This document shows, piece by piece, positions 10,748-23,487 of a stretch of DNA of 64,000 bases (the first letter of the stretch is position 1; each line of letters starts with the position of its first letter). The notes under the pieces are model-generated. The model saw only the letters and a list, made by a program, of their open reading frames with translations, did not search any database and was not told where the DNA came from. A program made the position numbers and the translations under genes. Source of the DNA: Rhexocercosporidium sp. MPI-PUGE-AT-0058 (taxonomy: Eukaryota; Ascomycota; Leotiomycetes; Helotiales); the NCBI GenBank assembly GCA_020746875.1, contig JAGTJL010000002.1, positions 1,364,001 through 1,428,000 on the forward strand, read 5' to 3'.

Positions 10748-13700
10748 ATGGCGACGCCTAATGCCCCCGAGTCTCCCCTACGAGAGCAGAAATCTACATA
10801 CCAGAACTCGCCTTCGAGACGACGTCAACCACAAGATGAGGAGACAGGGTACTTTCCAGGACATGCGGCGCCAGCTTCGCCTTCAAGGCATCGCCGTGAT
10901 CCGTCGAAGTCTTCCTTCGCAGAAACGCATACCACTTCACCCTTGACACCCACAATCTCAACAGACCCCTTGGAGCAACCACTTCGATCAGGGACTCCTG
11001 GCCAGGATCTTGGACGAAAGAGGAGTCTGATTCGACCAGAGCGTAATCGGATCGATCAGAATCATCCTAATTACCACTACAGACAGCATGCGGCGAACAT
11101 GAATGTCCTGCCTTCTTCGACTGGCAATGATCCAATAATGGAGGATTTGGAGACGGAAGTGGCAGCGACGGAAACCTCTGGACTGAGAAGCTCTGGAGAC
11201 ATAGATTCTGACATTTCACCACCCCCGCCGAAGAAGAGCAGACGTGGCCATGGTGCAGGACCTCGAGAAGTAGACTCCACGGAAAAAGCAGCTATACCAC
11301 GAACCCGGACAAAACTCAGAAGAGAGAAAACACGCAAATTGACTAAGGAGGAGAAGGAAATTCAAAAGCAATTGGACGCAGTCAAACCGCCGAGTTTGTG
11401 GAACGTTTACTGCGCTATCGTTACCTTCTGGTGTCCGGCATTTTGCATGAAATGTTTTGGAATGCCAGCAAAGGAGCAACAGAGAGCTTGGAGAGAGAAG
11501 ATGGGATTGATCAGCATCATTCTGGTCATCATGGCATGCGTGGGTTTCCTTACCTTTGGGTTCACTGCTACAGTCTGTGGCAATCCCGGACTTCGATTGC
11601 GTGTCAATCACGTTGATACTGGGTACATGATCTTCCACGGAAAGGCCTATGATCTCTCTAGATCAAAGCATCCAATCGCCAGAGGCGTTACAGCGAACGC
11701 CAACGTTCTTTACGATCTCCCAGAAAAGCACGGTGGCCAAGATGGAAGCTTTCTCTTCCAGAACGTCAACGGAAAGTGCAAAGACTTGATCACTCTGAGT
11801 CCAGATTCAGATGTGCCAACAAACGCTGACAAAGATCTCGCCTGGTACTTTCCTTGCACAACCTTCAACCAGGATGGCTCTTCTCCTGTAAACAAGACTG
11901 TCCCTTACTATCTTGGTTATGCATGCCACACTTCAGGCGTTGGTCGCGAGGCATTCTATGGGCTGAGGAGTGCTGGAGATGTTTATTTCAACTGGGATGA
12001 TATCAAGAATGTGTCAAGAAACTTGATGGTCTACTCCGGAAACGTCCTAGATCTCGATCTCCTCAAATGGTTCAATGGGACAGAGGTCACTGTACCGCTC
12101 GAATTTGCCAGGCTCAGCGATCGTACATCAGGCTACAATGCTGCTGTTCATGGCAGAGATGTTACTCACGCTTTCCAGAGCAAGAGAGACAAACATATCG
12201 CTCAATGTTTGGAGCAAATTATCAAGGTTGGAACTGTGGACACTGAGACAGTTGGGTGTATCGCATCTAAGGTCGTTCTCTACGTGTCTCTAGTTTTCAT
12301 CTTGTCCATTGTTGTGTCAAAGTTCATCCTGGCCCTACTCTTCCAATGGTTCTTCAGCAGAAAATTCGCCGCCTCGAAGACCTCGCAATCATCAAACAAG
12401 AAGAAGAGGGCTAAGCAAATCGAGGATTGGTCAAACGACATCTACCGCGCTCCTCCCAGAATTCCCGGTGACGTTGGAAGTACGGTCGTTGGATCTGACA
12501 GAACGAGCAAGAGAGGTAGCACTTTCCTCCCCACGACTTCTCGCTTCACCAGCCCATATGCTGCAGAGAACAGACTTTCTCGAGTTGGTCGTCCTCAGCC
12601 TACCACCATGGCAAGCCAAACGTCGACTGCTGCCCTTCTTCCGCCCAACCCTGTTTACAAACATCAGCAAAATAACAGTCGGATCAGTTTCTTGCGCTCA
12701 GAAAATGGATTCAGTGGCTCAGCGACAGATTTCGAAGGCCCTGGTCCTGCTGGTTTCATTCACGAGTCTGTTGTGCCTCAACCCCCAGCGGATTGGCAAC
12801 CATTCGGATATCCTCTCGCCCACGCGATTTGTCTCGTAACTGCTTATTCTGAAGGAGAACTCGGTATCCGAACAACATTGGACTCCGTTGCCATGACCGA
12901 TTACCCCAATAGTCATAAGACCATCCTCGTTGTTTGTGACGGTATCATCAAGGGTAAGGGAGAGACCATGTCGACCCCAGACATTGTTTTAAGCATGATG
13001 AAGGATCACTCGATTCTCCCAGATGAGGTTCCTGCTTTCTCCTATGTCGCGGTATCCAGCGGGTCCAAGAGACACAACATGGCAAAAGTATACTCCGGCT
13101 TCTACGATTACGGACTGAATTCCTCGATCCCAGTGGAAAGACAACAGCGAGTTCCAATGATGTGCATTGTCAAATGCGGCACGCCGGACGAAGCCTCAAA
13201 GAGCAAGCCAGGAAACAGAGGCAAGCGTGACAGTCAGATCATCTTGATGTCATTCTTGCAGAAAGTCATGTTCGACGAGCGTATGACCGAGCTTGAATTC
13301 GAGATGTTCAATGGCTTGTGGAAGGTTACTGGAATATCACCGGACTTTTACGAGACTGTTCTTATGGTTGACGCCGATACGAAAGTTTTCCCAGACAGCT
13401 TGACCCACATGGTTTCCGCCATGGTTAAGGATCCCGAGATCATGGGTCTCTGTGGTGAGACGAAGATTGCCAACAAGCGAGCGTCTTGGGTATCAGCAAT
13501 CCAAGTGTTCGAATACTTCATCTCCCATCATCTATCGAAATCTTTCGAATCAGTCTTTGGTGGTGTTACATGTCTTCCTGGATGTTTCTGTATGTACCGA
13601 ATCAAGGCACCAAAGGGTGGACAAAACTACTGGGTCCCTATTCTCGCCAACCCTGATGTTGTGGAGCACTACTCCGAGAACGTCGTGGATACACTGCACA

Positions 13701-14490
13701 AGAAGAACTTGCTCTTGCTAGGAGAGGATCGTTACCTTTCCACTCTAATGCTTCGAACATTCCCCAAGCGAAAGCAAGTCTTCGTTCCTCAGGCAGTCTG
13801 TAAAACCACCGTCCCAGAAACCTTCTCCGTTCTCTTATCTCAGAGACGTCGATGGATTAACAGTACAATCCACAATCTTATGGAGCTTGTTCTCGTCAGG
13901 GATCTTTGTGGTACTTTCTGCTTCAGTATGCAGTTCGTTGTCGGTATTGAATTAATTGGCACTCTGGTGCTACCAGCTGCTATTGCATTTACTCTCTACG
14001 TCGGTAAGTAAAGTCACCGTTTGTCCAGTGCTCTTTTGCTAACTTGGTTTCAGTCATTGTCTCCATCATTGGTCCGGTTCAAATCATTCCTTTGGTGCTT
14101 CTCTCTCTGATTCTCGGTCTTCCGGCTGTCCTCATCGTCCTCACCGCCCATCGCTGGTCATACGTTGTATGGATGTTCATCTACCTTCTCTCCCTACCCA
14201 TCTGGAATTTCATCCTCCCAATCTACGCATTCTGGAAGTTTGACGACTTCTCCTGGGGTGACACTCGTAAGACAGCTGGCGAGGGCAAGATCAAGAAAGC
14301 AGGCATCGAGTACGAGGGCGAATTTGACAGCTCCAAGATCACCATGAAGAGATGGGGCGAGTTCGAGAGGGACCGCAGACAGAGATCCAACGCAGGCTGG
14401 AGCGCCTATGGAGGCAAGGAAGGAAGCCATCTGAGCACTCAGGCCTACCCAGGACACCACGCCGGATACGATGAGTATTCAGACATATGA
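10748..14490 (+). CDS. CHS3: Class IV chitin synthase (Chs3 type)
   Basis: Integral-membrane processive glycosyltransferase that polymerises UDP-GlcNAc into chitin. About 1230 aa in two exons, 10748-14003 and 14054-14490, with a 50-nt GTAAGT...TTTCAG intron. A basic, Ser/Pro-rich cytosolic N-terminus of about 215 residues is followed by a transmembrane helix near 252-273, an extracytosolic domain and a second helix near 510-535. The catalytic core carries VVCDG, the VDADTKV metal-binding motif (DAD at 875-877), LCGETKI, EDRYL (993) and the diagnostic QRRRW (1032-1036). The second exon encodes the C-terminal membrane cluster and an acidic tail. The absence of a myosin motor and the Chs3-like N-terminus place it in class IV rather than V or VII. 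Its divergent neighbour is the presumed Skt5/Chs4 activator. Confidence 0.96.
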
Positions 14491-15319
14491 ATACCAAGCT
14501 CGACGTCTCGCTTGCAGCAAGGAACGCGTTGGCGTATGCACTGCGATGTTGTATGTTTGGATACCACTCGACAGTGGTTAGCTGTCCGATCGGAAAAGAC
14601 GAAAAAGTTGGGTACAGATCAAAGCGTGCATTGGATAGGTTCGGGGGTTCGCTTTGCTTCCAGATGGCGTCTATGCTTTATTAGTACAATGTATTTTAGT
14701 GAAGTGGTCTAGTCCGTTCGTTTGCATAGGATGTGGTGTTTGGATGGTTTGCACCCGAACGACTGGTCGCTTGCTCTGCTTTTGGATACAGAATTAATGC
14801 ATTACTTAATTATTCTGCCTTTCTTGATCAGTGCCTACAATGAAGGAACAGAGAATTGTCTCGGTGGGCGATATTAGAAGGTCGATTCACCTCGGGATGT
14901 ACCAGAACAGAGCCTTGTTGCCTAACGACCAACCAATCAATCACATCACCTCCTCGGTGAGGTAAGAACTGCTTGACAAGTCTACCAGGCTACCACTCAC
15001 CTACCACTCACCCCTCAATTTACCCCTCTTCCGCGCTCTCGAGTTTTCGACTTCGACTTTGACATTTAGTTGTTTTGTTAATGAACTGTTTTTCTTCGAC
15101 ATCTTCATCTCCATCTTCGAGCAAAACCAAAGTCAAAGTCAGGAGCTGCAGACTAGCTATCGAAATCAGCTAGCTGCTTGCAAACGCTTTACTTTTATCA
15201 TATCCACCTGAGGCTTCGAGGCAGAGCAGTCTAGTCTTTAGGTCGAGGAACTCGAGTGCTTGAGATATTACGAGAAAACATCTTACACACTGGACGCGGA
15301 GTTCTGAAAGTGAGGCAGG
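14491..15319. other. Intergenic region, nothing recognised
   Basis: The 3' flank of the chitin synthase and 5' flank of the next gene. Pyrimidine-rich stretches near 15000-15110 may be the downstream gene's promoter. No conserved frame or RNA gene was seen. Confidence 0.5.
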
Positions 15320-16687
15320 ATGGCGAGAAAGGTAAGCAAACACATGTCGTAGAGTCGTCTTGTTCTGTTGCATCGTGGGACATAAATCAGTATCCTATGG
15401 GCTTGAGACTTCTATTTCACATGTCTACAGATCCCTAAGGTATCCAAGAAAATACGTACCGAAAGCCAAGTACTGACATATCGATGCAAAGAAATCACGT
15501 CGAGGTGGCATGCGGCCGACACCGAAGAGGAGGGTGAGAAGAGCTAAAGATGGAAAACATTATAAGGTTCCGGGGTTTGATGCATTCAGTGTATGTGTTC
15601 CACCTCTCTCCTGTACATTCATGTCCTGCACTTCTTGATTTGCTGTATGTAGATGCTCAACTTCTAACATGTAAACAGCCTCACCCCATCCTCACCAAAC
15701 CGCTAGCAAAAGGCCAGAGACAAAAGCTCGTTCCATGCGAGGAGATCATCGAGCCAGAGAAGGGCATCCATGTGAGATTCTTGCCTTTATTTCAAGCATG
15801 ACCAACTCTGAACATGACGTCTTACTGATATGTTATATTCGAAGTCATTTGCATGGGCAGCATCCATCGTTCCGCAAACGACTGGGTTCTTGAGCTTCCC
15901 TTTCGAGCTCCGAGTCAAGATCTATGAGCACATCATCGAGGGTTTCTCATGCGGCGAAGAGCCCATCAACCCTAGGAAGAAGGGGAATAAGTTCTGCAGT
16001 CCGACGTGGAGAAAGATTGCTGAAGGTAGGATATTTACTTATTCTATCGAATCCACTACCACCGCCCCCCAAACAGACCTGGTAAAAAGACCACAGCTAA
16101 AAGAAGGCGTTTATGCAGAAACCACGAAAATTTCCCTCCTCTCCCGCCAAGTGTACGTCGACTTCGTCGGCTCCAGCCTCCTCTACCGCTTCAAGCCCTT
16201 TTCCTTTTCCAGTCCCACCCTCCTCCTCAACTACCTCTGCGTCATGAACCCCCTCCACAAAAACGCCATCCGCTCCATCACACTCAACATCCACTTCCTC
16301 CCAAACAGCACGACCCTCCCCAAAAAAGCCTTCACCTACCTCTCCAAATGCGCTGGTCTCGAAGAACTACGCATCCGGATTCATCTGCCTTTGGCATTAT
16401 GCCGGTTTTCCCCCACGTTTACGCGGCCGCCGCAGTCGAATGTATATCGTGTAGCCATATCGCTGCCGCCGGATGGGAAGGTAGAGAAGAAGATCAGGGA
16501 GGGTGTTAGTAAGGGGGGCTTGGGGTTGGTGAGGGGGTTGAAGATGTTTGGGTTGAGTTTTGTAGAGCCTGAGTATCGACCAGTGGTGGCGGTGAATTTT
16601 AGGTATGTGAGGCCGGTTGTTGAGCCGTCGGAGGAATTGGAAGGGTTTTCCGAGGAGATTAGGGGGCTGATGGAAGGGGTGAGGTAG
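15320..16687 (+). CDS. F-box-like (2EXR/DUF7730-type) hypothetical protein
   Basis: Modelled as four exons, 15320-15331, 15492-15590, 15679-15771 and 15845-16687, giving about 348 aa. All three introns are phase 0. They have GTAAGC, GTATGT and GTGAGA donors, and a clear CTAAC branch site in the second. The N-terminus is strongly basic (MARKKSRRGG), which could be a nuclear targeting signal. After about 75 residues comes FLSFPFELRVKIYEHII, matching the short F-box-like motif found at the head of many fungal orphan proteins (2EXR or DUF7730 families). The rest resembles those proteins: a stretch about visible relatives, then an acidic C-terminus. No biochemical role is known for such proteins. 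The last exon is the surest part; the tiny 12-nt first exon is the least certain. Confidence 0.55.
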
Positions 16688-18509
16688 GAGGATTAGGAGA
16701 GAGCTGTTCGGGGCCTCTTGGACGTGGAAAGCCAGCAGGAGTCTCTCTCTGACCTCTCGTCTTTGTCATCGATTGACTTCTGCCCAAGATGTCGAGACAG
16801 GAGTTTTCGAGGGCTTTATAGGCAGAGCGTGGCATATGAACGGGAAGCACATGGGTTTCTTTTCTTTTTCTTGATTTCGTCAAAGAAGCCGAGGCGCTTA
16901 TTGACTTTTTTTTTTTGACGAATTCCGAAAATCAGGAGGTAGCGAGCCGGGGACATTCAGGTGGGTAGAGCACTCACAAGATAGTGAGTAATGAACAATA
17001 TTAGTCTGCACACATACAAGACAAGCAAAATAGGACCCAGATAATAGAGCCTCTCTGTGCTTGAAAAGTAAGCTAAATGAATTTCAAGTGTCATTTCCGA
17101 ACAGACTCAACCTCAACCTCAAGTCTCGCTTACTGGGTAAGTACACCAGTTCCCCCCCTTCTGTATATAAGAAGTCTGGGTCTCTCGAGGTCGTATTATC
17201 TGCTGAGTGAAGTCTGTGTAGGTGCATTACATATGTAGGCGAGAATAGCTACGCTACATTTCCTCACAGGAAGATAGCGCGTGGGATACACATTAGCATT
17301 CCGAAAGAAGATTTGGTGAGTCTCCTTGGAAAGGCCAGTTTGCTCTCTCTTAGCATTGATAACAACACCAGTTACCAGCAGCAGCAAATGAATTGAAGGA
17401 GTGGCTATCACAGTGGCAGCGTCTCTTGTTGCCTACCTAAGCTTTTCCAGTCGTGCCTCATCTTCTTCTGGTAGAGCGTGCTTGCTGGTTTTAACTTGAG
17501 TCAACGGAGGGTTTGCGGAAACCAGAAGTTTTTCAAAGCATGTATTCATTTCCCGTATTTATATCTCCCTTGTGCCGACGTCTGTAATAAGAGATAGCAG
17601 ATCTATAGCACCAAGGTAGAAGTGAGCCGGACAAATCATCCTGAAATAGAATATAGACCCAAGTCCACCTACAAGCAATTACCAGCGAAAATACAGACAC
17701 AGGCATACCCCTCAACCCCACGATCCACGCATCCACGCATCAACGCAAAAGAAACCAGACCAAGCCATCCCATCTCTCATGACCTGCCCGCATCAAAACC
17801 ATCAATCTCACCATTCCACCCCGCAACATACAGGGCCACGCAAGACTCCAGCAAAGGAAGGCCAACAGACCAGGAATCAGACGGTAGATGGCCTGATAAT
17901 TCCCACCCTGTTTCAAGCGGTTGGTGGTTTTGTCTGAGTCTCTAGGAAATCAGGTCATTTTCGAGAAGAAGATGCCAGGGAGGGTGATATAAGGTTGGGA
18001 TGCCCGCTGGGTGAAGGATGGGGTTGAAACTGTTCTTGTTTTATGTCTGGGGCATTGATATCTCTTTGATGGAGGATTTGATCCAGGACATACTGAAAGA
18101 AAAGACAACAAATGCAGCGACTTTGAGACGTCCTTCAAGGTTCGAATGTAAGGACATGCGTCATTGCTGCTCGCAGCCCGTAAATACTGTCGTTCAACAG
18201 AATGGAGAGATAGGTAAGATTGCCTCTCTTAGAAGTGTATGGAAATAAATCGTAGCTGAATAAATAATGAGAAGATGGAAGGTGGGGAATAGGTTTGATT
18301 ACCAGCACTGTAGGCCAGCAAACCATTCTTATATTGATAGGGGGAAAATCCCGTCTAATCTTCATACCACTCGATTCAGAAATGTTCTAGTATAATATGC
18401 AATCCTAAGTTCCCCGCTACAAATTCGCTGCAAAAGTACAAAGATCCTCGACCCCCGATGGCCAGCATGGAAACAGAAGCGAGACTAGGAACGCCCGAGA
18501 CCCGAGAAT
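16688..18509. other. Convergent intergenic region
   Basis: About 1.8 kb between the F-box-like gene and the 3' end of NAD kinase. A T-run lies near 16905-16916. The small open frames, such as 17622-17945, are low-complexity and unsupported. No RNA gene was recognised. Confidence 0.5.
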
Positions 18510-20372
18510 CTAGAGGTCTATCGAGCTCGTCTTCTTTCGCAGTGGGCTTGTGGCCGTGCTGGTCTCCTCGCTGGTACCGTAGGCTGAATCATCAAAGTCA
18601 ATATCCCATTCCGTCTCTTGCTCTTGGTTTTCCTCGAGACCATCCCAGCCTTTCTGGGCTGCGCCTCGGGTGTTCCACTTGAGAGATGTCGATACACTCT
18701 CGAACCATTCGGCACCGGATTTCATAACGGTAGGGAAGGGGTACTGCGATGCCGCAATGGTGATGTGATCGCCCTGCTTCAGTTCCACACGGTTCTTGCC
18801 ATCGAATGAACAGTATGCGGTGGCACGAGAGTTCCGTGGGATAGAGACACGAAGTAACATCGTGTCGGACAGAACCATTGGACGGAAGGACAAAGTGTGA
18901 GGGCAAATGGGAGTGAGGAGGATGGCAGGGATGTCAGGATGGACGAGAGAACCACCAGCTGACAACGAATAGGCCGTCGAACCAGTTGGGGTAGCGAAAA
19001 TGCAGCCATCCGCTTGTACGACGGTAAGCAACTCGTCGTCCCCGTAGAGCTCGAGGTTGGAGACGTAAGGGGATGGTCCACGGTCGATGACGAGCTCGTT
19101 GAGAACCTCAAACTGCTCGGCCTCCTCCGGTTCATTCCTGGATGCTCCACCTTTGTAGACGGTACACGTGAATCGCATACGCATGCTAACTCGCATACCA
19201 TCCTCACCCATGACCTTGTTCAACTGCTCTTTGAACTTGTCGTATTCGAAATTGGTCAGAAATCCCAAACTGCCGAGGCTGAAGGACAGGATAGGAGGAA
19301 CGATGCCTTGGAATAACCAAGATGTGAAGAGCACAGTCCCATCGCCACCAAGAGTTAGGACCAGGTCAAACTTTTCGGGTTGGTTCCGACACATTTCTGG
19401 TTTCCAGTATTTGAGGAGATGTTGGAAGCGGGGATGATCCTCTAGCATTTTCTCGGCACCGAATCTCTTCGAATTTTGTAGCTTGGCATCGACGTAGACG
19501 TTCACGCCGAGTTCCGAGCCATATCTTGGAGTGCTCATGAGCCATGTCGCAAGCTCTCTGGTCAAGTGAACTAACTGATTGTCCCTCGCCTTGGTGACGA
19601 TCATGACATTGCGGACAGCTCTCTTGATTGGGCGCCGTTGCAGTTGTTTTGATATCTCCCGAACTCCAGTAGCAGTAGCTAACAGTCTTGAATGAGACAT
19701 CCACTCGTTGCCTCTGATCTCCTCTAGAACTTTGTCAATATTCAGAACATCGTCGAAACGCTCGTGGTAGAAGCATGGGGATTGCAGAGAGTTGAAACGA
19801 GGTGTTGTGGGTGTGCCATTGCGTATAGCGAGGTCCGAAAGAGCGGCAGATAGCCTTTGGGATGTAGAGGTTCCCGGTCGGTTCTCCATTTGGTTCTGTG
19901 CGGATATCATCCCTGAGAGAGACAAATCCCGAGGATTATGATTTCTTCCTGCGGATGCCAATGCTTTGATGATGGTCTGTCTAGGGATGGACTCGACGGA
20001 CAACGCGTTCTTACGGTGGGTGAATGCAGGCTTCGAAAGTCGTGACGGAAACACCGGAGACGAAGGGAGAGAGGCAGAATCGCTGGGTGAATTTTGGCCT
20101 ACAGTGGTAGCAGCAGAGAAAGAAGATTCGGACGGATCATTGTCAATGTCGTATGAATGCGTCGTGTTCAGAGGACCAAGCTGCTGTGCGTACTCGCGAA
20201 GGAGATTATCCCCGATGCCTCCAGAGCCTTTCAGTCCATTGTTCGTTGAAGCGCGAGACTGGACGTCTTTCTGATTCGAAGGAGGGGAGACCTCATCGAT
20301 GGAGGGAAGGGGGAAGTTATCGGGGTTTGTCAGCGCTGGGTGGATTGACGTGGGAGAGCGAAGTGCAGACAT
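18510..20372 (-). CDS. UTR1: ATP-NAD kinase
   Basis: Single-exon gene of 620 aa. It phosphorylates NAD+ (family members may also use NADH) to NADP(H), feeding reductive biosynthesis and oxidative defence. Residues 1-240 are a Ser/Pro-rich extension absent from bacterial enzymes. The catalytic domain runs from about 250 to 560 with GGDG (342-345) in LVLTLGGDGTVL, LGSLGFLTNF, and the second substrate motif ATPTGSTAYSLSAGGS near 465. The acidic, Ser-rich C-terminus is variable in this family. No mitochondrial presequence is evident, so it is more likely the cytosolic Utr1/Yef1 type than Pos5. The ATG at 20372 is the first in a long frame. Confidence 0.94.
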   Translation of the reverse strand: MSALRSPTSIHPALTNPDNFPLPSIDEVSPPSNQKDVQSRASTNNGLKGSGGIGDNLLREYAQQLGPLNTTHSYDIDNDPSESSFSAATTVGQNSPSDSASLPSSPVFPSRLSKPAFTHRKNALSVESIPRQTIIKALASAGRNHNPRDLSLSGMISAQNQMENRPGTSTSQRLSAALSDLAIRNGTPTTPRFNSLQSPCFYHERFDDVLNIDKVLEEIRGNEWMSHSRLLATATGVREISKQLQRRPIKRAVRNVMIVTKARDNQLVHLTRELATWLMSTPRYGSELGVNVYVDAKLQNSKRFGAEKMLEDHPRFQHLLKYWKPEMCRNQPEKFDLVLTLGGDGTVLFTSWLFQGIVPPILSFSLGSLGFLTNFEYDKFKEQLNKVMGEDGMRVSMRMRFTCTVYKGGASRNEPEEAEQFEVLNELVIDRGPSPYVSNLELYGDDELLTVVQADGCIFATPTGSTAYSLSAGGSLVHPDIPAILLTPICPHTLSFRPMVLSDTMLLRVSIPRNSRATAYCSFDGKNRVELKQGDHITIAASQYPFPTVMKSGAEWFESVSTSLKWNTRGAAQKGWDGLEENQEQETEWDIDFDDSAYGTSEETSTATSPLRKKTSSIDL

Positions 20373-22605
20373 GATGGAGCAGACGGGAGTGGAGGTTCGG
20401 AGTTGGGTGAATATTAAGACCGGGGTGTGGTGATAAGGTTTCCGGTGGCTTTTTATCGGACGGAACCTAGTCGGGGAGGACTTGACTGGAAATCTGGCAC
20501 CCTTTTGAATAGAATTGTTGATTCGATCTGATAATCAGGCGTACCGGACTGGTTGAGGTAGATATAGATTGTTGCGATATTGCCGGTGGGCCAATATTAC
20601 CAAGTGAGCTGGCTACGCGTATTGGATCCAAGAGGGATGGATGGCAGGGAAATGTTCGTGAGAAGCCGTCAGCAGCAACCAGAGCTATATTCGATTTCTG
20701 ATCAGAATCTGGACTGGAAGCTTTTATCCGTAGGTACCCGAGTCTATTTGAGGGATTAGTTAGCTCATTCGTCACCAATAGTAAGTGTGCCATGCCATCC
20801 CCATCCCAGAGTCAAGACTCCGATTGGGTTTGCTGGGCTGTGGAGCGACAGGTGATCCAGCGACGAACTTGACATTCATCTGTGATATCTCGCAAAAGTA
20901 TAGAACGAGGGGTATCGAAGTATCTTCTGTGATGTGATGTGATTGAACGACATGCCAATTGCGGGAGCGGGACAACGCCAGGCTGAATAGCCGCTAACTA
21001 GACTTGGATTGGCTCCCGCCATTGACTCCACGAGCATGAAGCTTCGATGTCCTTGTGATAGTTTGGGTTCGGGGGATGAGTTGAACAAGGACCCAAGACC
21101 CAGATTCAGGGACATAGATGAATGCATGAAGTGAAGGAAACTTTACTTACTGGGTCGATCGATCGAAGCTGTCACTTAAGCGAGACAAGCTGGCTGCAGG
21201 ATGCAGGTGTGATCTCCGTCCTTACTCGTCGAACCGATCGTTCCAGATGCAGGTCAAACTTTCCGAGCAGCACAGCGCGCGTCAGAACGCTAATATTGGT
21301 GATAGTGATAGTGACAGCTTTGCAGGATGCAGAACTCCAGTTGAGAAGAGAAGACAGTAGATATAAATAGAACCTGGTTGACGAAGGGTGTCGTGTGGTG
21401 TTGATGTTGCCAAATGCGGGTATCGAGATGAAAAAGAAGGGAAGAAGAAAATATGACGCCCGGTCTATAGTCTATTAAAATAAATCGACGCCGAAAATGC
21501 AACAAGAAACGGATGAAGTCTAGATGCAGGAAGTGAACATTATTCGGCGAAGTAGAAGAAGGTATGAATGAACAAGGCAAAACGAGAGGCGACAATCGCA
21601 CAAGCTGCCAGAGCTCTGCTTGGAAAGTGGAAGCTGATGCGTTGGGTCTGGTGAGGAAGACTGCAGAACAGAAACCAGACAGTCCAGAGCGCAGTCCAAA
21701 GTTGTCTTATACACCAGTCTCCCTGGACACTTGGAGATTCCCACGGCGACGGGCGGGGAGCATTCGCAGGCGAGTTTCGATGTATCGTCGTCTCAAAAAT
21801 TACGGGCGTAACGGGCTAACGTTTTCAGTCCATGGCACCGGCGACAAGTAACAGCTCCCAGCCAGCCAGAGCCCCGGTAACTCTTGACATCTGCATGATG
21901 TTTTGATTACGGCAAGCCGGCGTGTGGGGCAGAAGCTTCTTATGGCATGTCCTCCGGCTCATCAAACACTATTGAGGCTGGGCGACTAAGTATCTCTGCA
22001 ACCCTTCGTCTGATCCCCTGAGGCTGGAAAAGCTTCAAGCAGCCACAGCACTCGCTGCAGCCCCATGCTGCCAGAAATAGGGGCAACAGCTAGCATCACA
22101 TCCTAACATGATTTGGCCGTGTGTGTCAACAAGCTCCGAAGTCCCGATTACTGTCACATAAACAAGGGTAGTTCGCCACGTTGATTGGGGACTGAGCGTC
22201 TGTGAAACTTCGCTTCAATCAGGGGCTCTGATACCCCAAACTGCCTCGTCCTCGCCCTCGCTACCGAATGCCTGTCGCAGGCCTTTCATGACCCCATCTA
22301 GCATTCCAATCCCAGGAGGCAAGCCCCCAAGACATCTTCATCTCACTCTAATTTTTAAGCTAAAATCCTTCCTTCATGAATCGTGATCGTAATAGCCAGC
22401 GGTCCGATCCTAGCTTCTTTAGGGAGCTTAGCCGCTGTAAATCCTCGCCGTCTTGGCATTCATGCCTTCGCACCTTCTAGAGATTCCTTCCCCGTCAGAA
22501 AGCGCTGTCGTATCCGGTCCACGCGGCGTGAGGGTCCCCAGAGATTGGTCGTGAAACGTTTTGGCAGTTGTGGAGATGTCAGCAATCGAGCTTCGTCTAG
22601 TTTGT
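20373..22605. other. Intergenic region, nothing recognised
   Basis: About 2.2 kb between the NAD kinase start and the 3' end of RRP46. Short frames occur on both strands but none has domain character or plausible splice partners. No tRNA or 5S-like sequence was recognised. The NAD kinase promoter should lie at its left end. Confidence 0.5.
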
Positions 22606-23487
22606 TCAGTCTTTCCATTGGAGATCACGCTCGATTTTATCCTCCAGAGTCGACTTGACAAACATCATCATGCTCCCGCTCTTCTCATTCATGCCTTCGT
22701 CCCCCATAAGCCTGCCATCAGATGTTTGTGATTCGTCGCAGCATATTGCTTTCGCAGTGTCATGAACCGCCTCCCAATCCTTCAACGAAAAATCTCCCTC
22801 GCTCTCTGCTACCAATAAATCCCCATGGGATGTGAAAGCCATCACATGCACCGAGCTGGCGGCTTGGGACTCAAGGATCGTGGGATTCACGGTGACACTC
22901 CTGGAGGATCCGTCTGAAGTCAATGCAAGGAATGTTGAGTTCAGGGTCATAGAGAGAGGCATCGAGGCAGATAGCAGGGCCAGAACTGCAGTTTGAAGGA
23001 GTGTGGGCAGAATAGGTAGATTCTGGATGTGTCGAGTTAGCTATTTTCCCCTATAGAGTGGTTACAGGTTTATGTACCGAGCTTGCTTGTATCAACTTCG
23101 ACCCCGCAGTATCATTCTCCGGTGTGCTCGTGATCTGGAGAGTGATTTGAATTAAGGTGCGCGGGAAGTTGTGAATGAGTATGATCTGGCGTAGAGTAGA
23201 TTGCAGAATGGATTCAAGATGCCGCTCCCGTGTACCTAAAACCAAGGGGTTAGTATAACCGCAATGAGGCAGATGGAATCGGCAGAGAGATCCAGACCTC
23301 CAACACCAGCCGCAGGTCGTACGATAACATCGATTGCAGCCTCTTCTGGAAGCTCGTCTCGCCGTTGGATTTCGAGGGGTCCATTGACTGCGCCAATGAC
23401 TGTGTAGCCGTTTTGCGAGAATGTGGCGGAACCATCTGTACGGTGAAGATGCGACAATATCGCCGTAGGTTCTGCAGAGGGGGCCAT
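22606..23487 (-). CDS. RRP46: Exosome core subunit RRP46 (RNase PH-like)
   Basis: Modelled as three exons, 23487-23298, 23235-23078 and 23022-22606, about 254 aa. Rrp46 is one of six RNase PH-fold ring subunits of the eukaryotic RNA exosome, which processes and degrades RNA in nucleus and cytoplasm; the fungal ring subunits are catalytically inactive. Visible signatures are a start with SHLHRTDGSATF, the strand FSQNGYTVIGAVNGP, VRPAAGVGGTRERHLES, FPRTLIQITLQI, and the helix LLQTAVLALLSASMPL after the second intron. That intron has GTACAT, GCTAAC and CATCCAG. The first intron uses an atypical GTCTGG donor but has an ATACTAAC branch and TTTTAG, and it restores frame. It is divergent from PTPA with about 234 bp between start codons. 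Confidence 0.86.
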
